From a bacterium UBP18_UBA7526 (GTDB lineage: Bacteria > UBP18 > UBA7526), in the NCBI GenBank assembly GCA_002478245.1, contig DLMW01000006.1:1-9634 (forward strand): DNA of 9,634 nucleotides, written 5' to 3'. The position numbers and the translations under genes are program-made. The notes beneath the pieces were generated by a model. It was not told the origin of the DNA and did not search any database. It was given only the letters and a program-made list of their open reading frames with translations. Of this stretch, positions 1 to 6,619 are shown piece after piece. Within the stretch, counting starts at the first letter, position 1. Every line of letters starts with the position of its first letter.

Positions 1-2
1 AT

Positions 3-365
3 ATAATGGGTTTTGCTGAGATCGAAAAGATAGCAAGATTCTTAAGTCAAATTTCAAAAGAGGTAACCTACAAAATATACCAGTTTGCTCCGGAGCAGTT
101 AAATAACCGTATTTCCAGAGCACCAACCTACGAGGAGATGTTGAAGGCTTGCCATACGGCGAAGAAATACTTAAAGAATGTCGAATTCTATACCACTGAC
201 ACGGCCTATAAGCCCCTTCCCTATAAGTGTGTAGAAGTTCGCGCAGATGAGCTTTTAGAGGATTTTAAGAGGATTGATGAAATATCTAAATCGGTTATCG
301 AGGATTGGGATATGCAATACCTCACCATGAACCAGGTCCTAACTTTCCAATGGAGGCTCCTTTAA
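3..365 (+). CDS. C-terminal fragment of a probable radical SAM enzyme (5' end outside window)
   Basis: The reading frame is open to the left edge of the window: the codon before the first ATG (position 6) is ATA, not a stop. The gene very probably starts upstream and only about 120 C-terminal residues are visible. Those residues (EIEKIARFLSQI, then YKIYQFAPE, then APTYEEMLKACHTAKKYLKNVEFYTTD) resemble the last beta/alpha units of radical SAM proteins of the pyruvate-formate-lyase-activating type, where a Y-x-I-x-x-F-x-P strand is followed by a P-T-x-E-E-helix and an A-K-K-Y-L-K-N-V strand. The CxxxCxxC cluster motif would lie upstream and cannot be checked. The last 30 or so residues are not recognisable. 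The gene ends inside the start of the btuF-like gene (16-bp overlap), so the two are likely co-transcribed. The family call rests on resemblance only, and I do not assign a function. Confidence 0.55.
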   Translation: MMGFAEIEKIARFLSQISKEVTYKIYQFAPEQLNNRISRAPTYEEMLKACHTAKKYLKNVEFYTTDTAYKPLPYKCVEVRADELLEDFKRIDEISKSVIEDWDMQYLTMNQVLTFQWRLL

Positions 366-1246
366 TCTTTAGAAAATTTATTGCCTTGATTCTGTCAATA
401 TCTTCCTTTGTTCTAGGTTGGAGTCAGAATGATGGAATCCAAGATCCCGGATCTAGGATCCAGGATTTTCCCCAGAGGATTGTCTCCCTAGCCCCAGCCT
501 ATACCGAGACTCTGATTGAACTGGGATTGAAGGATAGATTAGTAGGGGTGACCCTTTCTTCCCATTATCTAAAAGAGGCTCAAGGAATCGAAAGGGTTGG
601 TTTCTTTACCCAGCCCAGTCTGGAGAAGATAGTCTCGCTAAAACCAGATCTGGTCTTGGCAGCAGGCTACATCGGCCAGAATTCTATCTGCAAAACCTTA
701 GAAGAATTGGGGATAAAGGTAGTGGTTTTCAGGCATCAAGGAGTAAAGGGTATCTTTGAGATGGTGGAAGAGATCGGTAGGCTATGTGATAGAGAGAAGG
801 AGGCAGGGAGGCTTCTGGAAGAGATGGAAGAGACCATAGCTGAGGTGAAGAGAAGGGTTAAAGGATTAGAAAAGCCGCGGGTCTATGTCGAGGTAGGGTA
901 TAATCCGCTCTTCACTGCCGGGAAGGGCTCCCATATCGATGATTTAATTGAGATCGCGGGAGGAGAGAATATTGCAGGAAGTATCGATAAGCCCTACCCC
1001 AGGATCAGCCAGGAGTTCGTTATCCAGAAAGACCCGCAGGTCATTATCCTTCCCTATATGGGCCGCAGCTATACTAAGGAGAGCGTGAAGAAGAGAAGTG
1101 GCTGGGAGAATATCTCGGCAGTAAGAGATAATCGTATCTATGATGACCTTAGCACCCAGGCAATTACTATTGCCTCTTCCAATCTCATCTTAAAGGGTCT
1201 TCCAGAGTTGGCAAGAAGGATTCATCCCGGATTGGGTGAATTTTAA
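350..1246 (+). CDS. btuF: Periplasmic corrinoid-binding protein of an ABC importer, BtuF-like
   Basis: Predicted periplasmic binding protein (class III, Fe/B12 type) that captures the corrinoid released through the outer-membrane receptor and delivers it to the BtuCD transporter. The N-terminus is a signal peptide (basic R8/K9, then a hydrophobic stretch to about residue 23; no lipobox cysteine). The mature domain opens with RIVSLAPAYTETL at residues 43-55, the hallmark first strand of the family, followed by VGFFTQPSLEKIVSLKPDLVLAAG, the usual 'P-S-x-E-x-I-x-x-L-K-P-D-L-V' segment. Length is 298 aa, normal for the family. I start at ATG 350 because it places the signal peptide at the terminus; a TTG at 305 in the same frame would add 15 non-hydrophobic residues. 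Residues 29-40 are encoded by a palindromic repeat (separate entry). Substrate is inferred from the downstream cbiB-pduX-cobD genes; haem or siderophore binding is the alternative. Confidence 0.82.
   Translation: MEAPLIFRKFIALILSISSFVLGWSQNDGIQDPGSRIQDFPQRIVSLAPAYTETLIELGLKDRLVGVTLSSHYLKEAQGIERVGFFTQPSLEKIVSLKPDLVLAAGYIGQNSICKTLEELGIKVVVFRHQGVKGIFEMVEEIGRLCDREKEAGRLLEEMEETIAEVKRRVKGLEKPRVYVEVGYNPLFTAGKGSHIDDLIEIAGGENIAGSIDKPYPRISQEFVIQKDPQVIILPYMGRSYTKESVKKRSGWENISAVRDNRIYDDLSTQAITIASSNLILKGLPELARRIHPGLGEF
434..468. repeat. Palindromic GATCC-rich repeat read in frame inside btuF
   Basis: The stretch is an imperfect inverted repeat centred near position 453, with AATCC at its left end matched by GGATT at its right end. 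It also contains several near-direct copies of GATCCNGGAT/GATCTAGGAT. In the btuF frame it encodes G-I-Q-D-P-G-S-R-I-Q-D-F (residues 29-40), between the signal peptide and the first conserved strand. Nothing in the binding-protein fold needs this segment, so it looks like an inserted interspersed repeat that keeps the frame. The structure is seen directly; the mobile origin is inferred. Confidence 0.6.
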
Positions 1247-1247
1247 T

Positions 1248-2228
1248 ATGGAAAGAAAAGTTAGAAAGTGGGTTATGGGATCAATTCTTCTCGTTCTTGT
1301 CTCAATCGTCGTCTCTCTTCTTGCCTTAAGCCTTGGTCCGGCCCGCATTCCATTCTCCAATATCCTCCGACCTCAAGGGGTAGAGAACATTATCCTATTT
1401 AAAATCCGTCTTCCCCGGATTATCTTAGGATTCATGGTGGGTGGGGCCTTGGCCGTAGCCGGGGTCATCTTTCAGGGGATGTTTCGAAACCCCCTGGTCG
1501 AGCCCTATACCTTAGGGGTCTCTGGGGGAGCGGCCCTAGGAGTGAGCCTATCTGTTATCGCTGGCTTCCCAATCCTCCCTTTGGCAGGATTCTTAGGAGC
1601 CTTGGGAGCCATATCCTTGGTCTATTTCATTGCCCGAAGACCGGGGTACCTTAGGATATCCATGCTCTTACTAACCGGGGTGATGGTAAGCTTCATTGCC
1701 TCAGCCATTATCCTTCTCATCATGTCCCTATCTCAGGAACATCAACTACACGGAATACTATTCTGGATTATGGGGAGCCTAGAAGAGTCTAATCTTCCCC
1801 TTATAAAATTGGCCTCACTCATTATCTTAGTAGGGATAGCCATCTCTCTCTTCTATGGCCGGGACCTGAATGTCCTCTCCTTAGGAGAGGAGGAGGCCCT
1901 GCATCTGGGGATAAATATTGAGAGGACGAAGAGGATCCTCTTTATCCTGGGTTCTCTCCTCGCTGGGGTGGCGGTCTCGGTATCGGGAATTATTGGCTTT
2001 GTGGGACTACTCGTTCCCCACTTCATGCGCCTCTTCCTTGGTCCCGATCATAGAATCCTCCTTCCCACCTCTTGTCTAGCAGGAGGGATATTCTTAATCG
2101 CCAGTGATACCCTAGCAAGGACCATTATCTCTCCCTTAGAGCTTCCGGTGGGGGTAATTACCGGGATCCTCGGGGGGTCGCTCTTCATCTATTTTCTCAC
2201 CAAAAGGACAATAAGATTAGGAAGGTAA
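1248..2228 (+). CDS. btuC: Corrinoid ABC transporter permease, FecCD family, BtuC-like
   Basis: Inner-membrane permease subunit; two copies would form the translocation path with two ATPase subunits. The 326-aa product is hydrophobic throughout, fitting the roughly ten membrane helices of the FecCD/BtuC family. Family signatures are clear: GGALAVAG starting at about residue 65, then FRNPLVEPYTLGVSGGAALG, the conserved 'NPLA-P-LG-GAA' block, and GIIGFVGLLVPHFMRL at about 247-262. The LGINIERTK segment before it is the cytoplasmic loop region that contacts the ATPase. The ATG at 1248 follows the btuF stop after one base, with a purine-rich GGGTGA about 8 bases upstream; an in-frame GTG at 1236 would add four residues and overlap btuF by 11 bp, and cannot be excluded. 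Membership of the family is certain; B12 as substrate comes from context. Confidence 0.88.
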   Translation: MERKVRKWVMGSILLVLVSIVVSLLALSLGPARIPFSNILRPQGVENIILFKIRLPRIILGFMVGGALAVAGVIFQGMFRNPLVEPYTLGVSGGAALGVSLSVIAGFPILPLAGFLGALGAISLVYFIARRPGYLRISMLLLTGVMVSFIASAIILLIMSLSQEHQLHGILFWIMGSLEESNLPLIKLASLIILVGIAISLFYGRDLNVLSLGEEEALHLGINIERTKRILFILGSLLAGVAVSVSGIIGFVGLLVPHFMRLFLGPDHRILLPTSCLAGGIFLIASDTLARTIISPLELPVGVITGILGGSLFIYFLTKRTIRLGR

Positions 2229-2229
2229 G

Positions 2230-3024
2230 ATGCTTGAATTGGAGAAGGTGACGACCGGATACGATACGAAAGCCATCCTGAACGGTATCAGTTTTACTCT
2301 GAAAAAGGGAGACTTCTTAGGAGTAATCGGCCCCAACGGAAGCGGCAAGACGACACTTTTAAGAGTGATGAGTAAGATATTAAAGCCCTGGAAGGGGAGG
2401 GTGACATTAGAAGGGAAGGGATTGGATGAGATAAAATATAGGGAATTGGCCAAAAGGATGGCCGTTGTTCCCCAGAGAATGCCGGAACTCTTCTTCTCCT
2501 ATTCGGTAAAGGATTTTATCCTCTTAGGTCGCACTCCCTACTTAAAGAGATTTCAACTCTTAGAAAGCGAAGAGGATTTGAGAATAGTAGAGGAGGTCAT
2601 GGAGGAGACAGAGACTTTAGGATTGGGGGAGAGGAATTTAGAAGAGCTAAGCGGCGGGGAGAGGCAGAGGGCGGTGATTGCCCAGGCTCTTGCTCAGGAG
2701 CCAGAGATCCTTCTTCTCGATGAACCGACCGCCCATTTAGACATCAATCATCAGGTGGAGATTCTGAATCTGATTAGGGATTTAAACCAGAAGAGGAATC
2801 TGACCGTTCTTATGGTCTCCCACGATCTCAACTTGGCAGCGGAGTATTGTGAGAGACTAATCCTTTTGAAAAGGGGGAGGATATTCCAGGAAGGCCCTCC
2901 GCAAGAGATCTTAACCTATAAGAATATTGAAGAGGTCTATGAAACATTGGTAGTGGTAGAAGAGAGTCCGGTCTCTTCCAAACCCCACATCTTCTTAGTA
3001 TCCGGCAAAAATAAGAAAGGATGA
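2230..3024 (+). CDS. btuD: Corrinoid ABC transporter ATPase, BtuD-like
   Basis: Cytoplasmic ATP-hydrolysing subunit that powers the BtuC-like permease. All nucleotide-binding motifs are intact in the 264-aa product: Walker A GPNGSGKTT (34-42), Q-loop Q82, signature LSGGERQRA (140-148), Walker B ILLLDEP (160-166), D-loop HLD (169-171) and switch histidine H198 in MVSHD. The VVPQ...FSYSVKDFILLGRTPYL region is typical of the iron/B12 uptake subclass (FepC/BtuD/HmuV). The C-terminal 40 residues after EGPPQEIL extend past the core ATPase and match the tail common in this subclass. GGAAGG at 2220-2225 is a good ribosome binding site four bases before the ATG. The start follows the btuC stop by one base and the end overlaps the next gene by 4 bp (ATGA), so translation is probably coupled. 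Confidence 0.9.
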   Translation: MLELEKVTTGYDTKAILNGISFTLKKGDFLGVIGPNGSGKTTLLRVMSKILKPWKGRVTLEGKGLDEIKYRELAKRMAVVPQRMPELFFSYSVKDFILLGRTPYLKRFQLLESEEDLRIVEEVMEETETLGLGERNLEELSGGERQRAVIAQALAQEPEILLLDEPTAHLDINHQVEILNLIRDLNQKRNLTVLMVSHDLNLAAEYCERLILLKRGRIFQEGPPQEILTYKNIEEVYETLVVVEESPVSSKPHIFLVSGKNKKG

Positions 3025-4913
3025 GAGGGAAGAGGGGTTTAATAGTTTTACTATCACCAGTAATCAGCACCCTGTCTTTACTGGTTACTGTTCACTGTCC
3101 ACTGGTCACTCCCGCCTATGCAGCTGAAGATGGGCAGGAGGAGGTCTTTGATCTGGGAGAGGTGGTCATTACTCCAAAACTCTTAGGGGAAGTGCCTCTC
3201 CATGTCACGGCCATTAGCGAAGAGGAGATTAGAAAGAGCCGGGCAAGGAATATGGGAGAGGTAATAGAGAGGGAGACCGGAATAGGGATCCAGAGATGGG
3301 GAGGAATGGAGGCCAGGACCCAGGTAACTATGAGGGGCTCCACAGAGAAGCAGGTTCTGGTTCTGATCGATGGTCAGAGGATGAACTGTATCCGGGAAGG
3401 ATATGCCAACCTAAGCGAGTTCCCTCTCCTGGAGCATGTCCAAAGGGTAGAGATAGTGAGAGGTCCGGGTTCTGCTCTCTATGGCTCGGGCGCTATGGGG
3501 GGGGGAATTAATATCATCACTAAGGAGCCACCCAAGAAGCCCGCCTTTAGTTATGAGACATCCCATGCTACGCATAATACCTTCATTAACAAATTTGCCC
3601 ACGGAGCAAAGATAAAGAAATTTGGTTACCTTCTCTCTGGCGGACAATACCAATCTCGGGGCCATCGGCCTAACAGCGATTATGACGCCCATGATCTCTT
3701 TAGCAAGTTCACCTACGATCTGGCCGCCTGGTCAAGACTAATCCTCGAGGGTGGCTACTATAATGGTGAACATGGATATCCAGGAATGGAGAAAAGCCCA
3801 GACTATGACGATAGATTGCATAAGCATAGAGTCTGGGGAAGCCTGGGATGGAAAGCAAGGTTGGGTGAGAGAGCCGACCTCTCTTTGAAAGGCTATGGAA
3901 AGGAAGAGAAATTGAAGGATATTACCCATACCGCTGCCCCCATTACTCACAGGACGGCTACCCTAGGAGGGGAGGCGGAGTACTCTATAAAGATGGGAAA
4001 GAGAAACAGGATTACCCTCGGAAGCGACCTCTATGAGGATAGGATAGACTCCACAAGCTCTGGAACGCATGCCCAGACCATTCAGGCCTACTGGATTCAG
4101 GATGAGATAAGGATATTTGAGCCCTTAACCTTTACCATGGGAAGTAGGTGGGATTACCATCCCTCCTTCGGCACAGAGGGCTCTCCTAAGGCAAGCCTTC
4201 TTTACCAGGTAACGAAGAGGACTACCTTAAGAGCCTCTGGAGGGAGGGCCTTTCGGGCTCCCACCTTAGACGACCTCTATGCTAATATAGCCGGGATGGG
4301 GGTAGGAAACCCTGATCTGAAGCCAGAGAAGGCCTGGGCCTATGAGGGGGGGATAGACCAAGAGTTTACCAAGCATCTTTTGGGAAGACTGACTCTCTTC
4401 AGAAGGGAAGTGGACGATCTCATTGCCTGGGCCTGGGATCCAGCTCTGGGTACCTGGACACCATCGAATGTAGATAAAGCCTTAATCTGGGGTTCGGAAC
4501 TGGAACTAAAGGCCAGGATGGGCAGATACTTCTCAGGTGGCCTAGGCTATACCTGGTTAGAGACAAGGAATAAGACCGTGGGGGCTAATTACAACAACCA
4601 TCTCACCTATCAACCGATGCATAAGGCCAATGCCTACTTAGAGTATAGGACTAAGTTCGGGCTTCTTGCCCGGATGGAGGAGGAGTTCGTTGATTCTCGC
4701 TTTGTTGATGCGGGAAATGATAGAGAGAGAGAACTTCCTCCCTATTTCTTGACCAATCTGAGAGTGGAATATAGTACTCCACCCTTGGGTGCAAGAACGG
4801 GATTAACCTGGTTCGCAGAATGTAAGAACCTCACCAATACTGCTTACGAGATGAGGGAATGGTATCCCATGCCCAGAAGAACGGGAATGGTAGGGATGAA
4901 GGTAAAGTTCTGA
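3021..4913 (+). CDS. btuB: TonB-dependent outer-membrane corrinoid receptor, BtuB-like
   Basis: Outer-membrane beta-barrel with an N-terminal plug, taking up a corrinoid at the expense of the inner-membrane proton motive force through TonB. The 630-aa product is close to the 614 aa of E. coli BtuB. A signal peptide ends at AYA-A (residues 32-35). A TonB-box-like DLGEVVIT lies at about 44-51. The plug follows, with IGIQ, VTMRG, VLVLIDGQRM and the hallmark RVEIVRGPGSALYGSGAMGGGINIITK. The C-terminal half alternates polar and aromatic residues as barrel strands do, contains FRAPTLDDLY and NPDLKPEKAWAYEGG, and ends in phenylalanine (MKVKF), as barrel proteins normally do. The ATG overlaps the btuD stop. 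The signal-peptide coding region contains a tandem repeat and the plug carries a run of nine G (separate entries). The substrate is inferred from neighbouring B12 genes. Confidence 0.88.
   Translation: MRGKRGLIVLLSPVISTLSLLVTVHCPLVTPAYAAEDGQEEVFDLGEVVITPKLLGEVPLHVTAISEEEIRKSRARNMGEVIERETGIGIQRWGGMEARTQVTMRGSTEKQVLVLIDGQRMNCIREGYANLSEFPLLEHVQRVEIVRGPGSALYGSGAMGGGINIITKEPPKKPAFSYETSHATHNTFINKFAHGAKIKKFGYLLSGGQYQSRGHRPNSDYDAHDLFSKFTYDLAAWSRLILEGGYYNGEHGYPGMEKSPDYDDRLHKHRVWGSLGWKARLGERADLSLKGYGKEEKLKDITHTAAPITHRTATLGGEAEYSIKMGKRNRITLGSDLYEDRIDSTSSGTHAQTIQAYWIQDEIRIFEPLTFTMGSRWDYHPSFGTEGSPKASLLYQVTKRTTLRASGGRAFRAPTLDDLYANIAGMGVGNPDLKPEKAWAYEGGIDQEFTKHLLGRLTLFRREVDDLIAWAWDPALGTWTPSNVDKALIWGSELELKARMGRYFSGGLGYTWLETRNKTVGANYNNHLTYQPMHKANAYLEYRTKFGLLARMEEEFVDSRFVDAGNDRERELPPYFLTNLRVEYSTPPLGARTGLTWFAECKNLTNTAYEMREWYPMPRRTGMVGMKVKF
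3055..3111. repeat. 7-bp tandem repeat with inverted arm in the btuB signal-peptide region
   Basis: Five head-to-tail 7-bp units run from 3077 to 3111: TTTACTG, GTTACTG, TTCACTG, TCCACTG, GTCACTC (consensus KTYACTG). Upstream, ACCAGTAA (3056-3063) is the exact inverse of TTACTGGT (3078-3085), giving an 8-bp stem with a 14-base loop. In the btuB frame the array encodes LLVTVHCPLVTP, the hydrophobic and C-terminal part of the signal peptide. It reads as an interspersed repeat taken over as secretion signal; this origin is an inference. Confidence 0.65.
3497..3505 (+). repeat. Homopolymeric run of nine G in the btuB plug domain
   Basis: Nine consecutive G bases encode the glycines of the conserved GAMGGGINIITK plug motif. 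It is the longest G run I noticed in the window; others reach six or seven (for example 4346-4352 in btuB and 4986-4992 in exbB). Such runs can slip during replication and switch surface receptors on and off in other bacteria, but here most of the glycines are also required by the protein motif. Confidence 0.6.
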
Positions 4914-4914
4914 A

Positions 4915-4946
4915 ACGCGAATTTAAAAATACGAATTAACGCGAAT
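4915..4946. repeat. ACGCGAAT direct and inverted repeat in the btuB-exbB gap
   Basis: The gap between btuB and exbB contains ACGCGAAT twice (4915-4922 and 4939-4946), with ACGAATT between them. CGCGAATT (4916-4923) can also pair with AATT-AA-CGCG (4934-4943) around a 10-base loop with a two-base bulge. There is no run of T after it, so it is not a convincing terminator. It occupies nearly the whole gap up to the exbB ribosome binding site and resembles an interspersed repeat. Confidence 0.5.
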
Positions 4947-4953
4947 CTGAAAA

Positions 4954-4959
4954 AGGAGG
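4954..4959 (+). promoter_or_regulatory. Strong ribosome binding site of exbB
   Basis: AGGAGG, a full Shine-Dalgarno core, sits five bases before the ATG at 4965. It is the best ribosome binding site in the window and fixes the exbB start. exbB does not overlap its upstream neighbour, so it needs its own initiation signal. Confidence 0.75.
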
Positions 4960-4964
4960 ATTTT

Positions 4965-5603
4965 ATGTTTGACATTATGGTAAAAGGGGGGGTCTTGATG
5001 TGGCCCATTCTCCTCTGTTCAATAGTATCCTTGGCCATTATTTTGGAAAGGCTCTATCATTTCCATCGAATAAGAATAGATATCCCTGAGTTCTTCTCCT
5101 CCCTGAGGAATCTTCTTCAGAAGAAGAAGGTCGAAGAGGCCCTAGAGCTATGTCAAAATACCCCAGCTCCCCTAGCACGCATATTGGCCTGTGGCATCCA
5201 GAACCACAAAAAGGATGCCCAGACTCAGGAGAAGATAGTCTCTCGCGTAGGCTCCTGGGAGGTAAGGGGTCTGGAAAAACACCTGAGGGGGCTGGCTACT
5301 ATTGGCACCATCACTCCCCTTATCGGTCTTCTGGGCACGGTTACCGGGATGATTAAGGCCTTTATAAAGATCCAGGAATTGGGCGGCAGAGTGGATGCCA
5401 GTGTGCTCGCTGGTGGTATCTGGGAGGCGCTCCTTACTACTGCTGCGGGACTAACCGTGGCCATCCCTACCTTGGTTGCCTATCACTATTTTGAAGGCAG
5501 GATCGACAATATGTCTTGCTGGATGAGAGAGATAGCGCTAGAACTCCTCGAATTCCTTGAGTCCCTGAGCGAAGCGAAAGAGGATAAAGATTATGGAATT
5601 TGA
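4965..5603 (+). CDS. exbB: ExbB-type proton channel subunit of the TonB energising complex
   Basis: Inner-membrane MotA/TolQ/ExbB family protein that with ExbD uses the proton motive force to energise TonB. The 212-aa product has the expected three membrane segments: about 10-28 (VLMWPILLCSIVSLAIILE), about 110-132 (LATIGTITPLIGLLGTVTGM) and about 148-172 (IWEALLTTAAGLTVAIPTLVA), with a cytoplasmic helical loop between the first two. Key residues of the family are present: the GLLGTVTGM motif at 121-129 and E154 with T159, which line up with the pore glutamate (E176) and threonine (T181) of E. coli ExbB. TolQ is the main alternative, but the following ExbD and TonB genes and the receptor in front favour ExbB. 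The gene overlaps exbD by 11 bp. Confidence 0.88.
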   Translation: MFDIMVKGGVLMWPILLCSIVSLAIILERLYHFHRIRIDIPEFFSSLRNLLQKKKVEEALELCQNTPAPLARILACGIQNHKKDAQTQEKIVSRVGSWEVRGLEKHLRGLATIGTITPLIGLLGTVTGMIKAFIKIQELGGRVDASVLAGGIWEALLTTAAGLTVAIPTLVAYHYFEGRIDNMSCWMREIALELLEFLESLSEAKEDKDYGI

Positions 5604-6006
5604 GAGACGCAGAAGGGTTAGCACCCATCTAAATATCGCTCCCCTAATAGACGTTGTCCTTCTCCTCCTAATATTCTTCATGCTCTCTTCCCACTTTGTT
5701 ACTCAGCCAGGGATAAAGATTACCCTCCCTACGGCAGTTACCGCCAGACTATACCCCACGGAGGATATTATCATCTCTATTACCGAAGATAGCAATCTTT
5801 ACCTAAATGAAGAATTAGTAACCTTAGAGAATCTTCTTGAGCGATTAAAAATAGAAATAGCCAAGACTGAGAAGAAGACGGTGATTATCAAGGCAGATGA
5901 GAAGATAGACTTAGGCTTGGCGGTTAAGGTTATGGATATCGCCAGAGAGGCAGAAGCCGAGGGCGTGGTGATTTCAACCACTGAACCATTATCGCCTACG
6001 CGGTGA
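5593..6006 (+). CDS. exbD: ExbD-type subunit of the TonB energising complex
   Basis: Small inner-membrane protein with one transmembrane helix and a periplasmic domain, partner of ExbB. The 137-aa product begins with a basic cytoplasmic tail (FERRRR), then NIAPLIDVVLLLLIFFML, the family signature. D20 is at the position of the essential membrane aspartate (D25 in E. coli). After the helix comes GIKITLPTA and a periplasmic domain ending with KADEKIDLGLAVKVMDIAREAEAEGVVIST, which is the usual strand-helix-strand of ExbD/TolR. The start overlaps exbB by 11 bp, with AAAGAGG (5577-5583) nine bases upstream, so the two subunits are probably made in a coupled ratio. Confidence 0.9.
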   Translation: MEFERRRRVSTHLNIAPLIDVVLLLLIFFMLSSHFVTQPGIKITLPTAVTARLYPTEDIIISITEDSNLYLNEELVTLENLLERLKIEIAKTEKKTVIIKADEKIDLGLAVKVMDIAREAEAEGVVISTTEPLSPTR

Positions 6007-6022
6007 TAAGAGGCGGGGGAGG

Positions 6023-6610
6023 ATGCTAAAAGATAAGGCAATTAGGATTGCATTCTTTATTTCCCTGATGGTTCATCTATCATTTTTAAGTATCTCTACT
6101 CTTAAGCCATCAACTTTTAAGTCAGATAAGCCTAAAGAACTATTGGTACAGATAGAGAACCCCTCCTCTTTACCCAGGATAGAGAAGATAGGCAAAGAAA
6201 AGAGATTGAAAGAGGTGATTTCTGATTTTCCAAGGCCAGAGCTGGAAAGGCAAGTTGAAGAGGTGGCATTAGAAGAAGTGAGTCTCCAGCCGGTCAAAGA
6301 AAAGATAGAAGTTCTAAATCCAGCCATGCTCTGCTATCAGGACATGGTCAAACAGAGGATAGAAGAGGTGAAAAAGTATCCTGAATGGGCAAAGGAACAG
6401 GGGATAGAAGGCACGGTTTACCTTAGGTTTGTGATTCTATCCGATGGCCATTGCCCAGAAATTAGGCTACTATGCTCATCGGGTCGGAAAATATTGGATG
6501 AAGAGGCAATCGCTACTATAAAGAGAGCCTCCCCCTTTCCACCCCTTCCCAAAGAAATAAACAATCCTTTCATCCAGATGGAAGTCTCCCTTGTCTTTAC
6601 CTTGAAGTAA
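6023..6610 (+). CDS. tonB: TonB-family energy-transducing protein
   Basis: Spans the periplasm and transmits energy from ExbBD to the TonB box of the receptor. The 195-aa product has an N-terminal membrane anchor, IAFFISLMVHLSFLSIS (9-25), with S14 and H18 in the S-x-x-x-H arrangement of TonB/TolA anchors. A charged linker of about 70 residues rich in Glu and Lys follows, with few prolines and no Pro-Glu/Pro-Lys repeats. The C-terminal domain has Y119-P120 (the TonB YP motif), GIEGTVYLRFVILSDG, SSGRKILDEEAIATIKRASPFPPLP and a final strand MEVSLVFTL. Cysteines 104, 144 and 151 are unusual for the domain. GGGGGAGG abuts the ATG directly, and AAGAGG (6008-6013) at nine bases is the better-spaced binding site. 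It lies 16 bp after exbD, marking a dedicated TonB set for this receptor. Confidence 0.88.
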   Translation: MLKDKAIRIAFFISLMVHLSFLSISTLKPSTFKSDKPKELLVQIENPSSLPRIEKIGKEKRLKEVISDFPRPELERQVEEVALEEVSLQPVKEKIEVLNPAMLCYQDMVKQRIEEVKKYPEWAKEQGIEGTVYLRFVILSDGHCPEIRLLCSSGRKILDEEAIATIKRASPFPPLPKEINNPFIQMEVSLVFTLK

Positions 6611-6614
6611 GGAG
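6608..6614 (+). promoter_or_regulatory. Ribosome binding site supporting the GTG start of cbiB
   Basis: TAAGGAG overlaps the tonB stop codon and ends five bases before the GTG at 6620. The next in-frame ATG lies inside the conserved N-terminal helix (codon 28), so this site decides for the GTG. Confidence 0.65.
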
Positions 6615-6619
6615 TCATC

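Noticed and set aside
305..349. Upstream TTG as start of btuF
   Set aside because: It would place 15 non-hydrophobic residues before the signal peptide and lengthen the overlap with the preceding gene to 61 bp; ATG 350 gives a normal signal peptide.
2217..3070. Open frames on the minus strand opposite btuD (2217-2453 and 2828-3070)
   Set aside because: They lie antisense to a gene with intact motifs, show no recognisable domain, and similar minus-strand frames occur opposite most genes here because of codon composition.
3091..3111. CACTGG words in the btuB start region as a possible B12-box/cobalamin riboswitch
   Set aside because: The words belong to a 7-bp tandem array inside the coding region; the conserved B12-box surroundings and upstream stems are missing, and there is no leader RNA between btuD and btuB.
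4916..4943. CGCGAATT hairpin after btuB as a rho-independent terminator
   Set aside because: The stem is AT-rich with a bulge, no T-run follows, and exbB with a strong ribosome binding site begins directly after it.
4965..6006. TolQ-TolR instead of ExbB-ExbD
   Set aside because: The two families are similar, but the genes follow a TonB-dependent receptor and precede a TonB gene, and no tolA, tolB or pal is present.
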